Shown here piece by piece: positions 55,449-64,000 of a stretch of 64,000 bases of DNA; within the stretch, counting starts at the first letter, position 1; every line of letters begins with the position of its first letter. Location: assembly GCF_947499845.1 (NCBI RefSeq), contig NZ_CANMPM010000010.1, positions 1 to 64,000 on the forward strand. The letters are read 5' to 3'. The notes beneath the pieces were generated by a model. The model saw only the letters and a program-made list of their open reading frames with translations, had not been told where the DNA came from and ran no database searches. Origin of the DNA: an uncultured Pseudokineococcus sp. (GTDB lineage Bacteria; Actinomycetota; Actinomycetes; Actinomycetales; Quadrisphaeraceae). Position numbers and translations under genes: made by a program.

Positions 55449-56279
55449 TCAGGACGAGCTGCCGCCCTGCTTCTCCTCGGCCTTCGCCTGGCCCTTGTCG
55501 ATGTTCTGCTGCGCCGTGCCGGACGCCTTGTCGGCGCCCTCCTTCACGGTGTTCGCGCTCTTGTCCGCCGCGCTCTTGGCCTGGTCGGCGGCCTTGTCGG
55601 CCGCCTCCTTCACCGAGGCGGTGGCGGACGCCGTCGCGGAGCGGGCCTTGTCGCCGGCGTCGGCCGGGGACGTCGAGCCGCTCGTCGCCGTGGTGCTCGT
55701 CGACGTGGCCGCGCCGCCGGGGGCACCGGAGTAGGCCGAGCCGCCGGTGCTCGCGGCCCACGGGTCCTGCGAGGGCTGCGAGGAGCGCCACGCGGCGTAG
55801 GCCGCGCCGCCGGCCGCGCCCAGGACGCCGAGGACGAGGAGGACCTTGCCGACCCCGCCGCTGCGCTGGTTGCGCTTGGCCTTCTTCTCGACCTTCTTCA
55901 GCGACTTCTGCTGCTTCTTCAGCGAGCCCTTGACGGGCTTGTAGGCCTCGTCGACCTTGTCCGACGCCGCGCCGGCGGCGGCGTTGAGGGACTCGACGAT
56001 GCGGGGCAGCAGGTCGTCGACGAGCTTGTCGTGCGCGGCGTCGACCGCCGGCACGAGCCCGCCGGCCGCCGCGGCCACGCGCGGCGCCGTGACCTCGAGG
56101 CTCTTGTCGCGGGCGCGCTCGTAGTGGGGCGTCGCCCAGTCGCGGGCCGCGCCCGCGTAGTTCGTGGCGCTCTTGCGCGCGGAGTCGGCCGCCGGGCCGA
56201 CGCGGTCCTTGAGCGCGGCCGTCTGGTCGCGCAGCTGCTTGGCCGCCTTCTCGCTGCGGGTCTTCGTCCCGAAGTGCAC
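55449..56279 (-). CDS. Membrane protein with coiled/Ala-rich helices (DUF5324-like)
   Basis: This 276-residue protein has a long, Ala/Lys-rich helical N-terminal half, one transmembrane helix (VGKVLLVLGVLGAAGGAAYA) and a Ser/Thr-rich then Lys/Ala-rich helical tail. GTG 56279 is preceded by AAGGAGGACCGC, a near-perfect ribosome site. It is divergent from ppiA. Streptomyces has DUF5324 proteins of similar design next to a cyclophilin gene, so I suggest that family without certainty. Function is unknown. Confidence 0.75.
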   Translation of the reverse strand: MHFGTKTRSEKAAKQLRDQTAALKDRVGPAADSARKSATNYAGAARDWATPHYERARDKSLEVTAPRVAAAAGGLVPAVDAAHDKLVDDLLPRIVESLNAAAGAASDKVDEAYKPVKGSLKKQQKSLKKVEKKAKRNQRSGGVGKVLLVLGVLGAAGGAAYAAWRSSQPSQDPWAASTGGSAYSGAPGGAATSTSTTATSGSTSPADAGDKARSATASATASVKEAADKAADQAKSAADKSANTVKEGADKASGTAQQNIDKGQAKAEEKQGGSSS

Positions 56280-56504
56280 GCGGTCCTCCTTGCGGGTCAG
56301 GGCCACCGCCGGGAAGGGCGGTGGCAGGTGGCTGCGGTGGTGCGCGGGCCGTGCTGGCGCCGGCCGCTGGTGCTCGAGTCGGTCCTGTCCGGCCGCCGCC
56401 GCGGACGGCGGACGTGTCGGTGGATCATCCTGCCCTCCACGCGGCCCGCGCGCCGCTCGGGGACGGCGATCGTCGCGCGCGAGCCCCCGTGGGAGGATCG
56501 CCGC

Positions 56505-57032
56505 ATGTTCGCGACCCTGCACACGTCCGTCGGTGACATCCGCGTCGAGCTCTACGAGGACCGCGCCCCGAAGACCGTCAAGAACTTCGTGGGCCTGGCC
56601 ACCGGGGAGCAGGAGTGGAGCGACCCCCGCACGGGGAAGCCGTCCTCCGAGCCCCTGTACTCCGACGTCGTCTTCCACCGCATCATCAGCGGCTTCATGA
56701 TCCAGGGCGGCGACCCGCTGGGCACCGGCACCGGCGGCCCCGGCTACACCTTCGACGACGAGATCCACCCGGGTCTCGACTTCACGCAGCCGTACGTCCT
56801 CGCCATGGCCAACGCGGGTACCCGTGGCGGCAAGGGCACCAACGGCTCGCAGTTCTTCATCACCCTGGCGCCCACGACGTGGCTGCAGGGCAAGCACACG
56901 ATCTTCGGCGCCGTCGCCGACGACGAGTCCCGCGCCGTCGTGGACGCCCTGGGCGCGGTGCCCACCGGCGCCGGCGACCGCCCGCGCGAGGACGTCGTCC
57001 TGCGCAGCGTCGAGGTCGAGCGCTCCGCGTGA
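56505..57032 (+). CDS. ppiA: Peptidyl-prolyl cis-trans isomerase, cyclophilin type
   Basis: The 175-residue cytoplasmic cyclophilin has VVFHRIISGFMIQGGDP (catalytic Arg), MANAGTRGGKGTNGSQFFIT and HTIFGAV in order. It speeds proline isomerisation during folding. ATG 56505 has GGGAGGATCGCCGC upstream. The gene overlaps the rhomboid start (GTGA). Position after the tRNA genes matches mycobacterial ppiA. Confidence 0.95.
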   Translation: MFATLHTSVGDIRVELYEDRAPKTVKNFVGLATGEQEWSDPRTGKPSSEPLYSDVVFHRIISGFMIQGGDPLGTGTGGPGYTFDDEIHPGLDFTQPYVLAMANAGTRGGKGTNGSQFFITLAPTTWLQGKHTIFGAVADDESRAVVDALGAVPTGAGDRPREDVVLRSVEVERSA

Positions 57033-57940
57033 GCACCGCCGGTCCCGGCTCGCCGGGTGCGCCCGGCGAGCCGGACCGGCCCGGCGCGGGCGACCAGCAC
57101 GGCCCCGGCGGGGGCGCCGGGGTGCCCGTCTGCCCCCGCCACCCCGACCGCGAGTCCTACGTCCGGTGCCAGCGCTGCGGGCGCCCGACGTGCCCGGAGT
57201 GCCAGCGCGAGGCCCCCGTCGGCGTCCAGTGCGTCGACTGCGTCGCGCAGGCCCGGCGCGAGGCCCCCACCGTGCGCACCGCCCTCGGGGGGCGGGCCCG
57301 CGGTGGCCGGCCCGTCGTCACCCTCACGCTCATCGGTGCCTGCGTGGCCGTGTACGTCCTGCAGGTCGCCAGCCGTGGCGTCGTCACCAACTACCTGGCC
57401 TTCTTCCCGCCCGTCGCGGGCGCCGAGCCCTGGCGCTACCTCACCTCGGCGTTCCTCCACTCCCAGGGCGGCCTGCTGCCGCTGCACCTGCTGCTCAACA
57501 TGTACGTCCTGTACGTCGTCGGTCCCCCGCTCGAGCAGCTCCTCGGCCGCGGTCGCTTCCTCGCGCTGTACCTGCTGAGCGCCTTCGGCGGGTCGGTGGC
57601 GTTCCAGCTCGTGTGGGCCGTCTTCGACACGCCGACGAACTTCGCCGTCGGCGCCTCGGGAGCCGTCTTCGGCCTCTTCGGCGCCCTGCTCGTCGTGCAG
57701 CGCCGCATGCGCGTGCCGGTCGGCCAGATCGGCGTGGTCCTCGGCATCAACCTCGTGCTGTCCTTCGTCATCCCCGGCATCGCCTGGGAGGCCCACCTCG
57801 GGGGCCTGGCGACCGGTGCCGCGGCCGCCGCCCTGCTCGTGCGCGCCCCCCGCCGGCCCGCCGCGCAGGCCGCCGGCCTGGCCGGCCTGGCCGTCCTCTG
57901 GGTGGCCCTCGCCGTCGTCGCGACCCTGCTCCGCGGCTGA
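57029..57940 (+). CDS. Rhomboid family intramembrane serine protease with N-terminal zinc finger
   Basis: This 303-residue protein has a cysteine/histidine-rich N-terminus (CPRHPDRESYVRCQRCGRP, then CPECQREAPVGVQCVDC) resembling a B-box zinc finger, followed by six hydrophobic segments. The rhomboid catalytic pair is present as GASGAVFGLFG (Ser near 210) and EAHLGGLATG (His near 254). Such proteases cut single-pass membrane proteins. The finger-rhomboid fusion is common in actinobacteria beside ppiA. It is translationally coupled to ppiA. Confidence 0.93.
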   Translation: MSTAGPGSPGAPGEPDRPGAGDQHGPGGGAGVPVCPRHPDRESYVRCQRCGRPTCPECQREAPVGVQCVDCVAQARREAPTVRTALGGRARGGRPVVTLTLIGACVAVYVLQVASRGVVTNYLAFFPPVAGAEPWRYLTSAFLHSQGGLLPLHLLLNMYVLYVVGPPLEQLLGRGRFLALYLLSAFGGSVAFQLVWAVFDTPTNFAVGASGAVFGLFGALLVVQRRMRVPVGQIGVVLGINLVLSFVIPGIAWEAHLGGLATGAAAAALLVRAPRRPAAQAAGLAGLAVLWVALAVVATLLRG

Positions 57941-58451
<511 letters not shown>

Positions 58452-58748
58452 TCAGCGCCAGCGAGTCGTCATGAGGAAGCCGACGAGGACGATGGCGAAG
58501 CCGGCCACGAGGTTCCAGCTGCCGATGCCGGGCACGGGGAAGCGGTTCTCGGTGACGTACCAGACGACGATCCACGCCAGGCCCAGGACCATGAGGCCGA
58601 GCATCACCGGCACGTACCAGCGGGGGTTGGGGGCGGCGGGGCGCGCCGTCCGGGTGCCGCCCACGGGGCCGTCCGGGGTGCGCGCGGCCGCGCCCTCGGG
58701 GGTGCGGGGGGCGCTCTTGCGACGTCGTCGGCCTCGGGACTCCGGCAT
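58452..58748 (-). CDS. crgA: Cell division protein CrgA
   Basis: The 98-residue protein has a basic N-terminus, then NPRWYVPVMLGLMVLGLAWI and a second transmembrane helix (LVAGFAIVLVGFLMTTRWR), the CrgA two-helix pattern. CrgA links FtsZ, FtsI and wall synthesis at the septum in actinobacteria. ATG 58748 follows CAGGAGCCCCCG. It is divergent from the DUF881 gene. Confidence 0.95.
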   Translation of the reverse strand: MPESRGRRRRKSAPRTPEGAAARTPDGPVGGTRTARPAAPNPRWYVPVMLGLMVLGLAWIVVWYVTENRFPVPGIGSWNLVAGFAIVLVGFLMTTRWR

Positions 58749-58854
58749 CGGGGGCTCCTGCGGTCGGGTGCGGTGGCGTGCTCGCCCCCCGCGTCCGCGC
58801 CCGGTGGCGGAGGTCGCCTCCCGCGGCGCCCGGCGCGGGCGGCGGAGCGGTGCG

Positions 58855-58860
58855 TAGCCT
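58855..58860 (+). promoter_or_regulatory. -10 box positioned for a leaderless DUF881 transcript
   Basis: TAGCCT fits TANNNT and ends seven bases before GTG 58868, so transcription should start at or next to the start codon. No Shine-Dalgarno is present. Confidence 0.5.
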
Positions 58861-58867
58861 AGTGGCC

Positions 58868-59617
58868 GTGGGGGCGAGGGCACGGGAGGGACGGCGCCGG
58901 GGCACCCGTGCGCGCTCGCGCGCGGGCACCGCGGCCGTGACGGCGGTGCTGTGCCTCGCGGGCCTGCTGTTCGCCACGAGCGCCGACACCGCCGACGGCA
59001 CCGACCTCCGCCAGGAGGACGAGGACCTGCGCGCCGTCGTCGCCGACGAGTCCCACCGGGTCGCCGTCCTCGAGGAGCAGGTGTCGGCCCTGCGCGTCGG
59101 CGTCGACGAGCTCTCGGGCGACGAGGCCCCGGGAGCCGGCTCCGCGGCGGCGGACGCCCTCGCCGTCGCGAGCCAGACGGCTCCCGCGACCGGGGAGGGC
59201 CTCGTCGTCGTCCTCGCCGACGCGCCCCGCGAGACGGCGCTCGCCCCCGGCTACGCCCTGCAGGACACCGTCGTCCACTCCCAGGACGTGCAGGCCGTGG
59301 TCAACGCCCTGTGGCAGGGCGGCGCCGAGGCCATGGGCGTCATGGACCAGCGCGTCATCGCCACGACGGCGGTGCGCTGCGTGGGCAGCACCCTGCGCGT
59401 CCAGGGCCGCTACTACCCGCCGCCGTACCGCATCGAGGCCGTCGGCGACCCCGAGGAGCTGCGTGCCGCCCTGGAGTCCTCCGCGCAGGTCCAGCTGTAC
59501 CGGGCGGCCGCGCGCGACCTCGGCCTCGTCTACGACGTCTCCGAGGACGACCTCGAGCTGCCGGCCTACGGCGGCTCGCTGCGCATGTCCTACGCGAGCG
59601 TGCCGCCCAGCGCCTGA
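58868..59617 (+). CDS. DUF881 family membrane protein
   Basis: This 249-residue protein has a basic N-terminus, one transmembrane helix (AVTAVLCLAGLLFATSADTA), a coiled-coil (LRQEDEDLRAVVADESHRVA) and the DUF881 fold containing LVVVLADAPRE and VVNALWQGGAEAMGVMDQRV. The family is of unknown function but is linked to division and sporulation genes. It lies between crgA and a class E sortase, as in Streptomyces and mycobacteria. GTG 58868 is chosen for the leaderless promoter; GTG 58862 is in frame. Confidence 0.92.
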   Translation: MGARAREGRRRGTRARSRAGTAAVTAVLCLAGLLFATSADTADGTDLRQEDEDLRAVVADESHRVAVLEEQVSALRVGVDELSGDEAPGAGSAAADALAVASQTAPATGEGLVVVLADAPRETALAPGYALQDTVVHSQDVQAVVNALWQGGAEAMGVMDQRVIATTAVRCVGSTLRVQGRYYPPPYRIEAVGDPEELRAALESSAQVQLYRAAARDLGLVYDVSEDDLELPAYGGSLRMSYASVPPSA

Positions 59618-59786
59618 CCCGCCGCCCCGTCGCCGGCTCCGCGCTCGTCGGGCCGTCCCACCGGGCCGGGACCTCGGCTCCAGCGGGCGACCCGGCGTGC
59701 CGATGGTCCGGGTGAGGACGGCGCCCCGCGGGGCTCCCCGTCCTCTCACGGACGGCGGGCATCACGGGAGGCGGGGAGGGGCGCGC

Positions 59787-60557
59787 GTGGCGGCAGCGGT
59801 CGTCGTGGTGGGCGGGACCTCCCGCGGCAGCACCCCCGGGGAGCGGCCGTCGGTCCCGGCCGTCGTCGCCGCGCTCCTCGGCGAGCTGCTCGTCACGGCC
59901 GGCGTCCTCGTCCTGCTCTTCACCGCCTGGCAGCTGTGGTGGACCGACGTCGTCGCCGGGCGCGAGCAGGCGGTCACGACGGCGACGCTCGTCGACGACT
60001 GGCGCAGCCTCGCCGACGGGCGCCCCGCGCCCCCCGTCGCCGCGGCGTCCGCCGTCCCGCCCGCGCTCGCCGACCCGGCCCCGGGCGCCCCCTTCGCCCT
60101 CGTCCACGTGCCCCGCTTCGGCCCGGACTGGGACCCGCGCCCGGTCGTGGAGGGCACGTCCGTCGACGACCTCCAGGCGGGCGTCGGCCACTACCCCGGG
60201 ACGGCGCTGCCCGGCGAGGTCGGCAACGTGGCGCTGGCCGGGCACCGCAACACCTACGGCCGGCCCTTCCACGAGATCGCCGAGCTGCGCCCCGGCGACC
60301 CCGTGGTGCTCGAGACGGCGGAGGGCTGGTTCGTGTACCGCGCCACGACGGCCGAGGTCGTGCCGCCCTCGCGGGTCGAGGTCGTCGCGCCCGTGCCCGG
60401 CGACCCGTCGGCCGTCCCCGTCGAGAGGCTCCTCACCATGACCGCCTGCCACCCGATCGGGTCGGCCCGGGAGCGCTACGTGCAGCACGCCGCCCTCGAC
60501 CGCTTCGTGCCCCGCGCCGTCGGCGCGCCGGCCGAGCTCGCCGGCGGGGCCGCGTGA
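59787..60557 (+). CDS. Class E sortase
   Basis: This 256-residue transpeptidase has one N-terminal membrane anchor (LLGELLVTAGVLVLLFTAWQ) and the sortase fold with His in LAGHRNTYGRPFHEI (about 151), Cys in LLTMTACHP (about 217) and Arg in RERYVQ (about 229). Class E sortases in high-GC Gram-positives attach LAxTG-type proteins to peptidoglycan. GTG 59787 follows GGGGAGG. The stop codon overlaps the next gene. Confidence 0.94.
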   Translation: MAAAVVVVGGTSRGSTPGERPSVPAVVAALLGELLVTAGVLVLLFTAWQLWWTDVVAGREQAVTTATLVDDWRSLADGRPAPPVAAASAVPPALADPAPGAPFALVHVPRFGPDWDPRPVVEGTSVDDLQAGVGHYPGTALPGEVGNVALAGHRNTYGRPFHEIAELRPGDPVVLETAEGWFVYRATTAEVVPPSRVEVVAPVPGDPSAVPVERLLTMTACHPIGSARERYVQHAALDRFVPRAVGAPAELAGGAA

Positions 60558-60784
60558 GCGTCTACGGCGCCCTGTGGCGCCGCCTGCCGGGCCCCACCGC
60601 GGTCCGCGTCCTCCTGGCGCTCGCGCTGGCGCTCGCCGTCGTCGCCGTCTGCTTCCGGTGGGTGTTCCCCGCGGTCGCGCCCTCCGTACCCTGGAACAGC
60701 GGGACGGTCGAGGTCGCTGCACCGATGACCGCACCCGTGCCGGCAGCACCCGCACCACCACCGGCAGACCGACCACCGTCCTAG
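60554..60784 (+). CDS. Small membrane protein coupled to sortase
   Basis: This 76-residue protein has one transmembrane helix (AVRVLLALALALAVVAVCFR), a short WVFPAVAP segment and a Pro/Ala-rich tail. It begins in a GTGA overlap with the sortase gene. Small proteins with a similar WVFP motif lie beside class E sortases in other actinobacteria; their role is unknown. Confidence 0.8.
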   Translation: MSVYGALWRRLPGPTAVRVLLALALALAVVAVCFRWVFPAVAPSVPWNSGTVEVAAPMTAPVPAAPAPPPADRPPS

Positions 60785-60850
60785 CCGCCCGCCGCCATCG
60801 TGCTCGGGCCGGCCGGGTCGGCCCCGACACCGGACCCCGGAGCGCCCCGC

Positions 60851-61486
60851 ATGAGCTCGTCCTCGAGCAGGATCCTCGTCGTCGACAACTACGACAGCTT
60901 CGTGTGGACCATCGTCGGGTACCTGCAGCAGCTGGGCGCGGAGTGCGAGGTCGTCCGCAACGACGAGGTCGGCGCGTCCGCGGTCGGGGAGGTCGACGGC
61001 GTCCTCGTGTCGCCCGGGCCGGGGGCGCCCGCCGACGCCGGGTCGAGCCCGGAGCTCGTGCGGGCCTGCGCGGCGACGTCGACCCCCATGCTCGGGGTCT
61101 GCCTCGGCCACCAGGTGCTCGCCGAGGTGCACGGCGCCGTGGTCACGCACGCCGAGGAGCTCATGCACGGGCGCACGAGCGAGGTGCACCACGGCGGCCG
61201 GGGGGTCCTCGACGGGCTGCCGGCGCCCTTCACGGCCACCCGGTACCACTCCCTGGCCGTCGTCGACGCGACGGTGCCCGACGAGCTCGTCGTCACCGCC
61301 CGCACGCCGGGCGGCGTCGTCATGGCGCTGGAGCACCGGGACGCGCCGCTCTACGGCGTCCAGTTCCACCCCGAGTCGGTGCTGACGCAGGGGGGCCACC
61401 GCCTGCTCGCCAACTGGCTCGCGGTGTGCGGTGACGAGGGGGCGCCCGCCCGCTCGGAGGGCATGGCGCCGCTCGTGCGCCGGTAG
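60851..61486 (+). CDS. Glutamine amidotransferase, anthranilate/aminodeoxychorismate synthase component II
   Basis: This 211-residue class I amidotransferase supplies ammonia for anthranilate or aminodeoxychorismate synthesis. It has VVDNYDSFVWTIVGYL, SPGPGAP, the catalytic Cys in GVCLGHQ (about 83) and the His-Glu pair in FHPESVLTQGG (about 173). A lone trpG/pabA gene near pknB is typical of actinobacteria, where it may serve both pathways. ATG 60851 has GGAG upstream. The last codons, including the stop, are the first unit of a 27-bp tandem array. Confidence 0.93.
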   Translation: MSSSSSRILVVDNYDSFVWTIVGYLQQLGAECEVVRNDEVGASAVGEVDGVLVSPGPGAPADAGSSPELVRACAATSTPMLGVCLGHQVLAEVHGAVVTHAEELMHGRTSEVHHGGRGVLDGLPAPFTATRYHSLAVVDATVPDELVVTARTPGGVVMALEHRDAPLYGVQFHPESVLTQGGHRLLANWLAVCGDEGAPARSEGMAPLVRR

Positions 61487-61588
61487 GGCGGAGGGCCGCT
61501 CGTGCGCCGGTAGGGCGGAGGGCCGCTCGTGCGCCGGTAGGGCGGAGGGCCGCTCGTGCGCCGGTAGGGCGGAGGGCCGCTCGTGCGC
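61469..61588. repeat. 27-bp tandem repeat starting inside the trpG/pabA 3' end
   Basis: Four full units (61469, 61496, 61523, 61550) and a partial fifth begin CCGCTCGTGCGCCGGTAG. The first unit encodes the C-terminal PLVRR and stop codon. The extra units duplicate the end of the gene into the intergenic space before pknB. Confidence 0.95.
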
Positions 61589-61618
61589 GGCGGAGCGCCG
61601 CTCGGCAACCGCTGAGGA

Positions 61619-63844
61619 TCAGCCCCCGGGCGGGGTCTGCGTGGCCGTGGGCTCGGGCGTCGTCGGCTCGGGCGTCGTGGGCGCCTCGGTGGGCTCGGGC
61701 GTCGTGGGCGCCTCGGTGGGCTCCGCCGTCGTGGGCGCCTCGGTCGGCTCGGCCGTCGTCGGGGCCTCGGTCGGCGTCGGCACGGGAGGCGTCGTCGGCG
61801 TGGGCGGCGGGGGCGTCGCGACGACGAGGACGACCGTGGAGCCCTGCGGCACGGGCCCGGCACCGGGGTCCTGCCGCACGACGGTGCCCTCGGCGGCGTC
61901 GCTCTCGGCGAACTGGACCTCGGACTGCAGCTGCAGCGCGCTGAGGGCCCGCTGCGCCTCGGTCTGCGGCAGCCCCCGGTAGTCCTCGATCTCCACGGTG
62001 CCGTCGGAGACCACGAGGTCGACCGCGGAGCCGGGCGCGGCGCTGGCCCCGGACGACGGGTCGCTCGTGAGGACGACGCCCTCGGGCGCGCTCGGGTCGG
62101 GTCGGCGCTCGACGTCGCCGACGCGCAGCCCCGCCGCCGCGAGGTCGGAGGCCGCCTGCCCCTCCGTGCGCCCGGCGAGGGCGGGGACGGCGACGGCCGT
62201 GGGGCCGGTGGAGACGACGACGGTGACGGTGCTCCCGCGGGCGGCCGTCCCGCCCGCGCCCGGGTCCTGCTCGGCCACGCGCCCCTCGGACACGTCCTCC
62301 GACGGCGCCGACTCCTCGGCGTAGGCGAGCCCCGCCCGCTCGACGGCCGCCCGTGCGGCCTCGGCCGTGCTGCCGACGACGTCGGGGACGGTCGCCGTGG
62401 GCGCCGGGTCGTCACCGGTGAGGCGGGGCACGAGCACCGCCGCCAGCGCGACGAGCGCCAGGGCCACGAGGGCGGCGAGCACGACGACGGCGCGGCGGCC
62501 GCGGCGCCCCTCCTCCTTCCCCGGCTCCTCGTCCCCCAGCGGCACGGGAGGGAGCGGCACGGGGCCCGGGGAGGGGGGAGGGGGCGGCGGCACCGGCGGG
62601 ACGACGGTCGTGCTGGCCGCCGCCACGGCGGCCGGGCCGGCGACGTCGAGCCCGCGCGCGGCGTCCTCGAGGTCGCGCCGGAAGGCCTCGGCGTCGGGGT
62701 AGCGGTCCGCCGGCTCCTTGGCGAGAGCCCGGAGCACGACGCGGTCCAGGGCCGGGGGCAGCCCGGCGCGGTGGGCCGACGGCGGGTCGGGCACCTCGCC
62801 GACGTGCTGGTAGGCGAGGGACACGGCGGAGTCACCCTGGAACGGCGGTCGACCCGTGAGCAGCTCGTAGAGCAGGCAGCCGGTCGAGTAGAGGTCGGTG
62901 CGGGCGTCCACCGGACGGCCGCGCGCCTGCTCGGGCGAGAGGTACTGGGCCGTGCCGAGCACGGCGGAGGTGTGCGTGGCCGTCGCGCCGGCGTCCGCGA
63001 GCGCCCGCGCGATGCCGAAGTCCATGACCTTGACCTGGCCCTCGGGCGTCAGCATGACGTTCGCGGGCTTGATGTCGCGGTGCACGATGCCGGCCCGGTG
63101 GCTGTAGGCCAGGGCGCCGAGGACGCCGGTGGTGACGGCGACGGCCGTCTCGAGGTCCACGCCGGGCCGCCCGTCGCGCTCACCCCGTCCGCCCCGCCCG
63201 TCACCGGCCGAGGGGTGCTCGCCGACGCTCGTGCCCGGGGGAGGTCGGCGCTCGTCGGAAGGGTGGTGCTGGTCGGGAGGGCGGTGCTGGTCGGGAGGGC
63301 GGTGCTGGTCGGGAGGGCGGTGCTGGTCGAGCAGGTCGCGCACGGTGGCGCCGCGGACGAGCTCCATGACGAGGAAGGGGGTGGTGGTGCCCCCGTCGCG
63401 CCCCGGCTCCTCGCCGACGTCGTGGACGCCGACCACCGCGGGGTGGTTGAGCGCGGCGACGGAGCGCGCCTCCCGGCGGAAGCGCGCCAGCACCTCGCCG
63501 TCCTCCGCGAGGTCGCTGCGCAGCAGCTTGACGGCGACCTGGCGCCCGAGGAGGCGGTCGTGCGCCTCGTGGACGACCGCCATCCCGCCGCGACCCAGGA
63601 CGCGCCCCAGCTCGTAGCGCCCGCCGAGGACGCGAGGAGCCCTGGTCGTCGCCTCGGTCCGGGCCTCGGTCGGCGCCCCGCTCGGGGCCTCGGTCGGGGC
63701 CTCGTCCGTCCCGTCCGCTGTCGCGTCCGAGGCCCCGCCCGGTGAGGGGGTCACGGGCAGGGCGGCGGTCGGCTCATCCTCCTGCGCCCCCTCGTCCCGA
63801 CCCGTCGGGCGGCGGTCCCGGCCGCCCTCGTCGCTGCTCGTCAC
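61619..63844 (-). CDS. pknB: Serine/threonine protein kinase PknB with three PASTA domains
   Basis: This 741-residue membrane kinase senses wall fragments and phosphorylates growth and division proteins. The kinase domain (about 76-400) has GRGGMAVV, VAVKLL (Lys 106), HRDIKPANV (255-263) and MDFGIA, so it should be active. Between the hinge and helix E an insert of about 55 residues (172-228) starts with DQHRPP repeats. A transmembrane helix (451-473) and three PASTA domains (about 486-546, 552-613, 616-676) follow. The tail is a PTEAPTT-rich repeat. About 70 disordered residues come first. The GTG overlaps the stop codon of an upstream gene. Confidence 0.95.
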   Translation of the reverse strand: MTSSDEGGRDRRPTGRDEGAQEDEPTAALPVTPSPGGASDATADGTDEAPTEAPSGAPTEARTEATTRAPRVLGGRYELGRVLGRGGMAVVHEAHDRLLGRQVAVKLLRSDLAEDGEVLARFRREARSVAALNHPAVVGVHDVGEEPGRDGGTTTPFLVMELVRGATVRDLLDQHRPPDQHRPPDQHRPPDQHHPSDERRPPPGTSVGEHPSAGDGRGGRGERDGRPGVDLETAVAVTTGVLGALAYSHRAGIVHRDIKPANVMLTPEGQVKVMDFGIARALADAGATATHTSAVLGTAQYLSPEQARGRPVDARTDLYSTGCLLYELLTGRPPFQGDSAVSLAYQHVGEVPDPPSAHRAGLPPALDRVVLRALAKEPADRYPDAEAFRRDLEDAARGLDVAGPAAVAAASTTVVPPVPPPPPPSPGPVPLPPVPLGDEEPGKEEGRRGRRAVVVLAALVALALVALAAVLVPRLTGDDPAPTATVPDVVGSTAEAARAAVERAGLAYAEESAPSEDVSEGRVAEQDPGAGGTAARGSTVTVVVSTGPTAVAVPALAGRTEGQAASDLAAAGLRVGDVERRPDPSAPEGVVLTSDPSSGASAAPGSAVDLVVSDGTVEIEDYRGLPQTEAQRALSALQLQSEVQFAESDAAEGTVVRQDPGAGPVPQGSTVVLVVATPPPPTPTTPPVPTPTEAPTTAEPTEAPTTAEPTEAPTTPEPTEAPTTPEPTTPEPTATQTPPGG
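63265..63318. repeat. 18-bp tandem repeat within pknB
   Basis: GGTGCTGGTCGGGAGGGC occurs three times in a row, with decayed flanking units. On the coding strand it encodes the DQHRPP repeats of the kinase insert. Confidence 0.9.
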
Positions 63845-64000
63845 GGGCCGCCGACGCCGGCCCCGGCGCGCACCGGGGCACCGCGCCCGCCGCCGGGCGC
63901 CGCGGCCTCCGCGCCGCCACGGCCCCGCTCCTCGCCCGCGCCCTGCGCCCCCTCGCGCGCCTGCGCGGCCACGTCCTGGCCCGCGGCGCCGGGGCCGGAG
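63841..64000 (-). CDS. 3' end of a gene upstream of pknB, truncated by the window
   Basis: A leftward frame enters at the window edge and stops at 63841-63843, overlapping the pknB GTG by four bases. The 52 visible codons are Gly/Ala/Arg-rich and disordered (AREGAQGAGEERGRGGAEAA). In related genomes pbpA or pknA precedes pknB, so this may be the tail of one of them; the sequence itself does not tell. Confidence 0.5.
   Translation of the reverse strand, partial: SGPGAAGQDVAAQAREGAQGAGEERGRGGAEAAAPGGGRGAPVRAGAGVGGP

Overview
The window is about 75% GC, is coding-dense, uses many GTG starts and 4-bp GTGA/ATGA gene overlaps, and carries the gene order that surrounds the chromosomal replication origin of Actinomycetota. 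From the middle leftward it has rpmH-rnpA-yidD-yidC-jag-rsmG-parA-parB and cwlM-trxA-trxB-anti-sigma-sigM-murJ-mutT-pcnA. From the middle rightward it has dnaA-oriC-dnaN-gnd-recF-DUF721-gyrB-gyrA-DUF3566-tRNA-Ile-tRNA-Ala-ppi-rhomboid-crgA-DUF881-sortase-trpG-pknB. The far left holds the dnaB, rplI-rpsR-ssb-rpsF and class A PBP block. The order closely resembles the oriC region of mycobacteria and streptomycetes, but I cannot name a genus from the sequence alone.

Layout. 1-5.4 kb: a SpoIIE-type phosphatase with PAS/GAF sensors, a methyltransferase and a MerA/Lpd-like flavoprotein. 5.4-16.1 kb: dnaB, a TetR regulator with a small membrane protein and a divergent MATE exporter, then the rpsF-ssb-rpsR-rplI operon, a polytopic glycosyltransferase-like protein and a bifunctional PBP. 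16.1-32.4 kb: an MFS protein, pcnA, then a long rightward set (NUDIX, DUF6049 protein, MurJ, pseudokinase, SigM-like sigma, anti-sigma, TrxB, TrxA, CwlM-like amidase). 32.6-40.4 kb: leftward GNAT, small membrane ORF, ParB, ParA, RsmG, Jag, YidC, YidD, RnpA, L34. 41.0-54.7 kb: dnaA, the oriC candidate, dnaN, gnd, recF, DUF721, gyrB, gyrA, DUF3566. 54.9-64.0 kb: two tRNAs, cyclophilin, rhomboid, CrgA, DUF881, class E sortase, TrpG/PabA and PknB.

The genes form one functional neighbourhood. DnaA, DnaN, RecF, gyrase, DnaB and SSB handle replication. ParABS (three perfect parS sites between 33 and 36.5 kb) handles origin segregation. PknB, CrgA, MurJ with its pseudokinase partner, the CwlM-like protein and the PBP connect to cell-wall growth and division. 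SigM-like sigma, anti-sigma and TrxBA form a redox/envelope stress unit.

The ordinary genes are largely as expected; the unusual material lies mostly between them. There are four copies of a roughly 105-bp imperfect palindrome (42.6, 42.8, 51.0 and 5.2 kb) with an almost invariant core and outer arms that change sequence but stay complementary, a covariation pattern expected of a structured RNA or a selected DNA hairpin. Three intergenic arrays (9.9, 16.5 and 55.2 kb) place short repeats at a shared pitch of about 41 bp. The oriC candidate contains seven 15-bp iteron-like repeats. Inside dnaB, a 24-codon island of wholly different codon usage covers exactly the Walker A region, a known intein insertion site.
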